From Chara braunii (lineage: Eukaryota; Streptophyta; Charophyceae; Charales; Characeae): a stretch of DNA of 46,309 nucleotides. Positions 42,294-46,309 of this stretch are shown here, piece after piece. The notes under the pieces were generated by a model. That model was not told the DNA's origin. It ran no database searches and saw only the letters and a program-made list of their open reading frames with translations. Both the position numbers and the translations under genes were made by a program. The first letter of the stretch is position 1. Each line of letters starts with the position of its first letter. The stretch covers positions 938,162 to 984,470 of the forward strand of contig BFEA01000246.1 of assembly GCA_003427395.1 (NCBI GenBank). Reading direction: 5' to 3'.

Positions 42294-45200
42294 CAGTGGC
42301 TTGGGTGTGCACCAAGTGGCTGTGTTTGGTTGGATCTTGAGAGCAGGATGAAGCCTGGTGTGGCTAAGATGCATTTGTCCTATGTACACCTTCTGTTTTA
42401 TGTTGTTCAGTCGATCAACATTCTGAAAGCACATGGCAAGGGTGCGAAAGACAGCATGCTGCTTAATGGATATGCCCTGAACACGACAAGAGCAGCTCAA
42501 GGGATGGTGAAGCGCGTGTCTCCTGCAAGAGTAGCGTGCTTGGACTTCAATTTGCAGAAGACCAAGATGCAGATGGGCGTGCAGGTGCTGGTGAATGATC
42601 CTAGAGAGCTTGAAAGGATCCGTGAGAGGTACATCTACCCATCTGCCAGTTTTTCGTCATGATGTACTGCTTTCCTGTTTTTTTCGGGTATGGGTGTGAG
42701 TTGAACGCCAGGCAGTGTTGCACACCCCGACGGTCGGCAGCCCTTGACTGGTCGGCTGCCGATGCGCCGACCGGTCGGCTGGTCGGCACCTAGCAGTCGG
42801 GGATCATCGGCACCCCGCACTTTTTTTTGTTTTTGTTTTTGGGATCCAGAACCCCTAATAACCCCACCCACACCCCATAGCGGCCCCCAATACCTGCATA
42901 CACCAACCTAACACTCCCGAACCGCCGCCAACATCCTTATTGAACCCCCCAATGTCCCCTATATCACCCCTATACTCCGCCTATACTCTAAATCCATACC
43001 TGCGGCGTATCGCGTGCGCACGAGCTCTGCAGGTGCGGCGCATAACGCACGTGTAAGCATGCACACGCACGTGATGCGACGCACCCCAATAAATAGGGTA
43101 TAATTTTTTTTTTTGGAGAAGGCTGGCTGAGGTGGCCAATGGTGCACCTCCCCACAGAAAAAAAATAGGCCCCATGTATTCCTTGTTGAATAGTCTTTTT
43201 CGCGGAGGATCCCAGCAGTACATATGCAAGGGTCCCAATATCTCAAGAGATATTCAGCAAATTTCGTATGAAAGAGGAGCAGGCCAGCAATATATGTTCT
43301 GGATCCGAAGTCAGGTCTGCTTTCGAGCAGTTATGGGTTACAAGTTACAACTACTTACTGCCGTAGCTCTCTCTTTCTTTTGTTTCTTTTTCCTACGAGC
43401 AGTGGCCCTAAGGGCCTTGCTCCACTCGTCACCAGCACAAAAGACAAAACATATGGCGGCGTATGGTTCCATGTTCTAGCAGAAGATTCATTCCTCTCTT
43501 TCTTTTGTTTCCTTTTCCTACGACAAGTGGCCCTAAGGGCCTTGCTTCACTTGTCACCACTTGCACAAAAGACAAAACATATGGCAGCGTACGGTTCCAT
43601 GTCCTAGCAGAAGATTCATTCTAGTTTTGCACATTTGTCATGGAGGGAAGCCCTGAAAAGCACGTGGTGAATTGCCCTGCTACTGCCCAGAAACTCACGT
43701 GCTCAGTGGTCCCATAACTGCTGAAACACGGACCTTAAAGTGAATCAACAGCGTATATACTTGGCGTGCCATATGACTTCAGCATGGCTATGACGACTAC
43801 CTCGTTCATGGCAACGTGGCCTTCACTGATTGTGTGCAGGGCCCTCCGGATAACCCGTAGGGGGTTTGAAATAAATATTAAGGAGCTATTTGTCTACATT
43901 TTGCCCCCTCACTCTCTCTCTCTCTCTCTCTCTTTTGCGTTTTCTCACACATAACGGCCGTTTTTTCTTTTTTTTGTATTTTTGTATTTTTTGTTTTTTT
44001 GCGCATCGGTGACCAGCACACTTGCGCCGCAGGTATGCTCCAACCCCAGCCCCCCATACCCCTCCCCCATCCCAAAAAGTTTCTCTGCGGATATGGGCTG
44101 TACTCAGCAAGCGCCGTAAGGCTGCGCAATCAGAAGAAGAAAAAAGCTGCGGATGCCTTTTTTCTGACTGGTCGGCGGACCGCCGACCGGTCGGCCCCGA
44201 TCGGTTGGGACAAAACGGTCGGCGGTCGGGGTCGGCGGTCGGCGCCGGTGCAACCCTGACGCCAGGCAAAAAACCAGTATTTATGCTGCCCAGTCGTTCT
44301 TTCAACAGTATTCATAATAGCCGATTATGGGCATGACTATAATGCTCGTCACCTAGCACGTCTCATTCCGGTTGGAATGCGGCCACCTTCAGCAGGACAA
44401 GATGGAAGATGACGAGGAAAAGGACTGTGTGCATTGAACACTAGGCAAAAAACCAGTATTCATGGTGCCCAGTCGTTCTTTCAGCGGTATTTGTAATGGG
44501 TGATTATGGGCATGGATATAATCTTCGTCGCGAGCACGTCTCATTCCAGTCGGAATGTAGCCCCGCCTTCAGCAGGACAAAATGGAAGATGACAAGGAAA
44601 AGGACAAGGAAGAGAAGTGGGGACACAGGGTAAAAGGAGAGGAAAAAGGAGGAGAAGGAAGGTAACACTGTAATAGGGTGGCAAAGGTTCATTAAGGGGG
44701 TTCCTAGAAGTTGGTTAGTCTCTGTAATTGAACACAAAACACTCATATACGTGAAAGAAGATCTGAATAACCTACGAAAAAAAAAAAAAATCTTAAAGTG
44801 AAATGCATCATCTCCTCCAACCGCACTCACGGTTCTCGAAATCCTTCGTTGTCATCCTCTGGTCCTTATCCCACCCACATTCTCTCATTATACTATGTTC
44901 TCATTCTCAATGCGATTGGGTTCTCCTTTTTTAAAGGGCGACGACCTCGAGATATCATCTTTAAACGGACTGGCTACGGGTAAATTCAGAATTATGTTGA
45001 CTGTTCTATTGCCGTTGGAATTCAAACTCACGTCTGTATTTCAACAGTTCATGGGTGTACCAACTGAGATAGGCCAGTTGGTATAGGGTACCTTCCGGCG
45101 ATTCATAAGAGAGAGTTTTTATCTCGCCCCAGCAGGCGTTGTCGAAGGCATGCAGCAGGTTCACCTTGTGTGTGCCAGAACGCGAAAACTGAATTCGCAG

Positions 45201-45736
45201 TCTTTGATCAGGCACGTTCCTTTACTTCGCAACAGATTGAGAATGCTGGGTATGCTGGGTATGTTCCTTCAGTTGAGAACAGAGTGAGAATGCCAGCAAT
45301 GTGTGGTAATACTGGCACTACAATCAAGGTGTGTGCGGTGTGAAACAGAGAAGGGAAAAGGAATACGGTGGCTGGTGTTATTTTGGTTTCATTAGGCCAC
45401 ATCCATACCATACCATGACAAGGCAAAGGATGTCAACAAAATGCGTTGTTGCATTGGAGATTCAAAATGTTGGGTGTGGGCGAGTGCAGGCACTCTGGAA
45501 TGTGGATATGGATGTGAGATGGTGCATTCATATTGGAGCGTGGAATAGTGGTCCTGGGATGCACAGTCGTATTTGTCAGTGTGATCTTTTCACCTCAGCG
45601 ATGCGTCGTTTGGCTTGTGGCAATTGGTTACTTTTGTAGGGAAGCGGACATCACGAAGGAGCGTATTGAAATGATTCTCAAGGCTGGTGCCAACGTCATC
45701 TTGACGACAAAGGGAATTGATGACATGGCTCTCAAG
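29148..45736 (+). CDS. CCT1: T-complex protein 1 subunit alpha (CCT1), first ten exons, 3' end outside the window
   Basis: Subunit of the hetero-oligomeric cytosolic chaperonin CCT/TRiC, which folds actin, tubulin and other proteins using ATP. Exons: 29148-29211, 32602-32666, 36896-36985, 37863-37949, 39060-39119, 39668-39718, 40696-40791, 41928-41993, 42411-42628, 45640-45736. Joined they give 894 nt, 298 codons without a stop, compared with about 545 residues for the family. All donors are GT and all acceptors AG. Recognised motifs: DRQSGQDVR near the N-terminus, SLGPVGLDK (35-43), TNDGATIL (55-62), the ATP-site motif GDGTTS (87-92), [12 protein letters not shown] in exon 9, and [11 protein letters not shown] at the end of exon 10. 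The C-terminal equatorial part and the rest of the apical domain lie beyond 46309. Subunit identity as alpha rests on continuous similarity to plant TCP1-alpha. Confidence 0.95.
29884..29984. repeat. (GA)n microsatellite with ambiguous bases
   Basis: GA tract in intron 1 whose first third (29895-29929) contains scattered N, so the consensus was unresolved. Confidence 0.95.
30640..30930. repeat. CT-rich (CTCTTC)n low-complexity tract
   Basis: Pyrimidine-only sequence with tctcttcctctcttcc repeats in intron 1. It produces Ser/Leu/Phe ORFs that are not genes. Confidence 0.85.
31009..31197 (+). repeat. ~103-bp tandem duplication in intron 1
   Basis: tctccagagtt-ggt-taagccgc, gatagcttctttctgtggcg and cccctaattacttgcaac occur at about 31011-31090 and again at about 31114-31190 with few differences. 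Confidence 0.85.
31545..31595 (-). pseudogene. Partial mitochondrial-type tRNA-Arg(UCU)
   Basis: The minus strand reads cagctggatagagcaacaac then cttctgagttttaaggtcac. D arm, anticodon loop with TCT and variable region resemble plant mitochondrial trnR. The acceptor and T arms are missing and the anticodon stem is mismatched. It abuts the nad7 fragment directly. Confidence 0.6.
31596..31715 (+). pseudogene. nad7: nad7 fragment (nuclear mitochondrial insert) in CCT1 intron 1
   Basis: Forty uninterrupted codons match mitochondrial NADH dehydrogenase subunit 7 (the 49-kDa complex I subunit): [20 protein letters not shown] at the start and [10 protein letters not shown] at the end. The next codons read GAR, which also occurs shortly downstream in Nad7 (VSGAR), so an internal deletion of about 11 codons is possible. 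At about a tenth of the protein it cannot function. The surrounding ORF (31476-31727) is mostly not nad7. Confidence 0.85.
31744..31844 (+). repeat. 50-bp tandem duplication
   Basis: cataaaaaaa-ggaccc, agatttcatcgaca and agagcttttgacaa occur twice in a row, just 3' of the nad7 fragment. Confidence 0.85.
32392..32413. repeat. (GGAT)n short repeat
   Basis: Five to six ggat units in intron 1. Confidence 0.85.
32602..32666 (+). CDS. CCT1: CCT1 exon 2
   Basis: It encodes residues 22-43 ([22 protein letters not shown]), the conserved chaperonin N-terminal helix and LGP loop. Acceptor tttttcag|TC and donor gataag|GTAAAG; the frame with exon 1 is exact. Confidence 0.95.
32934..32978. repeat. polyC tract
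   Basis: A run of about 45 C directly before a minus-strand SINE copy, in the position where other copies have polyT (the SINE A-tail on the other strand). Confidence 0.95.
33006..33145 (-). mobile_element. tRNA-derived SINE family S, copy 2
   Basis: Minus strand: tttaggtacacacc (A-box remnant), gttgaaatacagacc, aagtccgaatccagacgcaa (B box with changes), the body and gatgatatctcaagaccgtc at the 3' end. It lies in CCT1 intron 2, antisense to the gene. Confidence 0.7.
33181..33345 (-). mobile_element. tRNA-derived SINE family S, copy 3 with A-tail
   Basis: Best-preserved copy. Minus strand: ctagctaaattggtacaccc (A box), ctgttgaaatacagaccc, aagttcgaatccagatgc (B box), the body, gatgatatctctgaaggcca tcgcctttc, then polyA (polyT on plus, 33188-33200). 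Typical Pol III SINE layout. Confidence 0.8.
33855..33967. mobile_element. Miniature inverted-repeat element (family M)
   Basis: Terminal inverted repeats of about 30 bp: left ccgtcctcccccgaacgcaa cgtaccc, right gggtgcgttatgttcggggg aagacgg. TA lies at both outer edges (ccTA|CCGTC and GACGG|TAgg), as in TA-targeting Tc1/mariner-type elements. The interior ggctgcatctggccgcaaat is shared with the copies at 36.1 and 40.0 kb. Confidence 0.8.
34036..34130 (+). pseudogene. Truncated U2 snRNA retrocopy with A-tail
   Basis: About 66 nt match the 5' end of U2 snRNA: cctttctcggctttttggca, aagatcaagtgtagtatctg and tttaatatctgat, including the branch-site recognition gtagta. The match ends before the Sm-site region and is followed by about 27 A (34104-34130). 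The A-tail and 3' truncation point to reverse transcription and insertion into CCT1 intron 2. Confidence 0.88.
34387..34520. mobile_element. ~130-bp fold-back element with TA borders
   Basis: The left arm (ccaggcgtgttcaggaggca then cagctggtgatggaacgcag, gcaatggctgaccaagc; 34391-34447) is matched by the right arm (34456-34516) around an 8-nt loop gatcgatg. TA flanks both ends. The small size and near-perfect arms suggest a miniature TA-targeting element, distinct in sequence from family M. Confidence 0.8.
34560..34755 (+). repeat. Repeated ccacgagggtacttgaggtg units
   Basis: The block cgagggtacttgaggtgctgatc occurs at about 34573 and 34709, with a third partial at about 34738. Function unknown. 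Confidence 0.75.
35356..35668 (+). repeat. 26-bp minisatellite within a larger duplication
   Basis: Four perfect units of ggtcgtgtgtccatttctct ctgcat (35401-35504), plus a separate unit at about 35640. Flanking blocks gatgcagctctgctggtata tgca and gtaagtctgatcgggctgtt tcagatg each occur twice. The ORFs across it are artefacts of the perfect repeat. Confidence 0.9.
36045..36222. mobile_element. Composite pair of family M inverted-repeat elements
   Basis: Two partial elements sit head to tail: TA|ccgtcgtccttttgctgca (36045) and ccgtcttcacccgaatagaa (about 36107), the right end closing with ggaagacgg|TA (36222). Both carry the gctgcat-tggact interior and caaaaaatacggatacaatg. It looks like one element inserted in, or duplicated within, another. 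Confidence 0.65.
36541..36655. repeat. polyC/polyT tracts
   Basis: Two long C runs separated by T runs, abutting SINE copy 4. The C runs next to A-tails recall the polyC at 32934. Confidence 0.9.
36661..36778 (-). mobile_element. tRNA-derived SINE family S, copy 4
   Basis: Minus strand: gttcatgtggctgaatggta (A box), gacatacaggtcatgagttc gaatccagacgg (B box) and a short body, then polyA (polyT/C on plus, to 36660). The internal body is shorter than in copies 2, 3 and 5. Confidence 0.65.
36896..36985 (+). CDS. CCT1: CCT1 exon 3
   Basis: Residues 44-73, from [20 protein letters not shown] to VQHPAAQ, the nucleotide-sensing stretch of group II chaperonins. Acceptor tttctgcag, donor cacag|GTGCAG. 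Phase 0 on both sides. Confidence 0.95.
37062..37735 (+). repeat. Triplicated ~230-bp segment in intron 3
   Basis: Three head-to-tail copies begin near 37062, 37300 and 37528. Each contains ctctcctcccctctgttctc, ttattccttggcag, gtgtgccgatgctg and ttaccatctatagtaca, ending in a T-rich run. Each copy supplies an extra cttggcag acceptor-like site. Confidence 0.9.
37863..37949 (+). CDS. CCT1: CCT1 exon 4
   Basis: Residues 74-102, [20 protein letters not shown] then VLVAAELLK. It contains GDGTTS, the ATP-binding and hydrolysis motif. Acceptor gcacgacag, which lacks a strong pyrimidine tract; donor aaag|GTGAGT. Confidence 0.95.
38869..38912. repeat. (GTT)n and polyT
   Basis: About ten gtt units and a T run in intron 4. 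Confidence 0.9.
39060..39119 (+). CDS. CCT1: CCT1 exon 5
   Basis: Residues 103-122 ([20 protein letters not shown]). Acceptor tgtctgcag, donor tataga|GTGAGT. Confidence 0.95.
39668..39718 (+). CDS. CCT1: CCT1 exon 6
   Basis: Residues 123-139 ([17 protein letters not shown]), only 51 bp. Acceptor gcgatgcag, donor atgaag|GTGAGC. Confidence 0.95.
39993..40105. mobile_element. Miniature inverted-repeat element (family M), best-preserved copy
   Basis: Terminal inverted repeats ccgtcttcatccgaatagaa caccc and gggcgttctattcgggtgaa gacgg, with TA at both borders (gcTA|CCGTC, GACGG|TAgc). Interior agctgtatctggacggaaaa. It lies in CCT1 intron 6 and has no ORF. Confidence 0.85.
40696..40791 (+). CDS. 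CCT1: CCT1 exon 7
   Basis: Residues 140-171, [20 protein letters not shown] then [12 protein letters not shown]. Acceptor gttttgcag, donor aaaatg|GTGAGT. Confidence 0.95.
41928..41993 (+). CDS. CCT1: CCT1 exon 8
   Basis: Residues 172-193, [22 protein letters not shown]. Acceptor tctcttgcag, donor atcaag|GTTGGT. Confidence 0.95.
42262..42292. repeat. (GA)n microsatellite
   Basis: About 15 GA units in intron 8. Confidence 0.95.
42411..42628 (+). CDS. CCT1: CCT1 exon 9
   Basis: The longest exon here. Residues 194-265 plus two bases of codon 266; it includes [27 protein letters not shown] and [18 protein letters not shown]. Acceptor tgttgttcag; donor cgtgagag|GTACAT, phase 2. Confidence 0.95.
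42713..44258. mobile_element. Non-autonomous hAT-type transposon with 8-bp target duplication
   Basis: 1546 bp bounded by inverted ends CAGTGTTGCAC (42713) and GTGCAACCCTG (to 44258), which differ at one position and have the CAG-type termini of hAT elements. ACGCCAGG directly precedes (42705-42712) and follows (44259-44266) the element, a perfect 8-bp target-site duplication. Subterminal regions on both sides are GC-rich and packed with ggtcggc/gccgacc words, plausible transposase binding sites. There is no transposase ORF, so it depends on a source elsewhere. It sits in CCT1 intron 9. Confidence 0.9.
43367..43640 (+). repeat. ~124-bp tandem duplication inside the hAT element
   Basis: Two copies (from about 43367 and about 43492) share ctctttcttttgttt, gtggccctaagggccttgct, aaaagacaaaacatatggc and ctagcagaagattcatt. 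A relative lies at 20000-20215, outside any recognised hAT boundary. Confidence 0.85.
44259..44610 (+). repeat. ~180-bp tandem duplication next to the hAT element
   Basis: ggcaaaaaaccagtattt, gcccagtcgttctttca, gattatgggcatg and agcacgtctcattcc occur in both units (from about 44265 and about 44443). The left unit begins within the right-hand target duplication of the hAT element. Confidence 0.85.
44933..45085 (-). mobile_element. tRNA-derived SINE family S, copy 5
   Basis: Minus strand: ggcctatctcagttggtaca ccc (A box), ctgttgaaatacagacg, gagtttgaattccaacgg (diverged B box), the body, gatgatatctcgaggtcgtc gccc and a short A-rich end. It lies in CCT1 intron 9. Confidence 0.75.
45640..45736 (+). 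CDS. CCT1: CCT1 exon 10
   Basis: It completes the split codon 266 (AG|G, Arg) and encodes residues 267-298, [20 protein letters not shown] then [12 protein letters not shown]. The acceptor is cttttgTAG, less common than CAG; donor ctcaag|GTAGCC. Confidence 0.93.
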
Positions 45737-46309
45737 GTAGCCCCTCGGTGTTCTATTCTTCTGCATCTACTGCCCCATGCAATTTAGACAGCATACTGAC
45801 CCTGCTCCAAAACAATGGTTGAGGTGATTCAAATGTATAAATTGGACGAGACGTGTGAGGTGGATTCCTTGCGTGAGGATAGGAGTGTGATTGGAATGTC
45901 ATCACAGCAAATGAGCACAAGTAAGGAAATGCATTCAAATCACATCTGCCAGCACTGTTACTATGGTGCTTCAGTGCTTCAGCTGATTCAAACCTCTTGT
46001 TTGGGACTGTTGAGGTCGTTTCCTTGTTGTGTGTCTAACAGTGTGATGAGAATGTCATGGCTGCAATGGAGAACAAATAAGAGAGTGTCTGCAAATCAGA
46101 TGCGTTGGGGATTGCGGGATTTGAACCCGCAACCTGCCCGAATTATCTGCTGTATATCAAGTTTCTGTTATTTTGTTCTTGGTAACTTCTTGCCCAAACA
46201 AAGCATGAACAGTCGTTTTGCTTTCTTTTTTTACTGTTATGAAACAGCTGAGTTTGAGCCCGGGACCTGTGTGTACAGTTGTTTTGCTTTCTTTTTTTAC
46301 TGTTATGAA
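45737..46309 (+). other. CCT1 intron 10, start, running off the window
   Basis: No further CCT1 exon was found before the right edge. A tRNA T-arm-like stretch lies on the minus strand at about 46108-46134 (ttgcgggttcaaatcccgca), without a matching D arm. A 35-bp sequence ending tttttttactgttatgaa occurs at 46209-46243 and again at 46275-46309. Confidence 0.6.

Noticed and set aside
46107-46270. tRNA gene near the right edge
   Set aside because: Only a T-arm-like hairpin is present; the D and anticodon arms are absent.

Overview
This window looks like repeat-rich nuclear DNA from a green plant or streptophyte alga. A charophyte such as Chara is a reasonable guess but is not proven. Support comes from a large intron-split cytosolic chaperonin gene, an intron-free type I phosphomannose isomerase, and two short inserts whose mitochondrial sequence (LSU rRNA and nad7) is of plant type. 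Most of the window is non-coding: microsatellites (GA, CA, TA, polyC, polyA), tandem duplications, short interspersed elements, inverted-repeat elements and an 860-base assembly gap.

Layout. 1-11.3 kb: no recognised gene. It holds simple repeats, a 219-bp tandem family (2.06-4.0 kb), and a dispersed family linked to hammerhead-ribozyme-like cores (5.6-9.5 kb). 11.34-13.09 kb: a complete phosphomannose isomerase ORF with an unusual insert of about 120 residues. 13.1-20.2 kb: repeats, the N gap, three fold-back or TIR elements and no recognised gene. 20.2-27.2 kb: a sharply AT-rich block with degenerate ~80-bp tandem repeats, a 533-bp element flanked by an 8-bp duplication, two hammerhead cores, and a tRNA-like/mitochondrial LSU rRNA fragment. 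28.6-46.3 kb: the 5' half of TCP1-alpha (CCT1), ten exons on the plus strand encoding residues 1-298; the rest of the gene lies beyond the right edge.

The introns of the CCT1 gene hold most of the identifiable mobile DNA: a trnR/nad7 mitochondrial mosaic (intron 1), two SINE copies, a truncated A-tailed U2 snRNA copy and several TA-flanked miniature inverted-repeat elements (intron 2), a triplicated segment with decoy acceptors (intron 3), and a non-autonomous hAT element with a perfect 8-bp target-site duplication (intron 9).

The two protein genes are not functionally linked: PMI supplies mannose-6-phosphate for GDP-mannose and ascorbate synthesis, and CCT1 is a subunit of the cytosolic folding chamber. 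I see no new multi-gene system. The noteworthy material is the set of small mobile elements and the organelle-derived mosaics.
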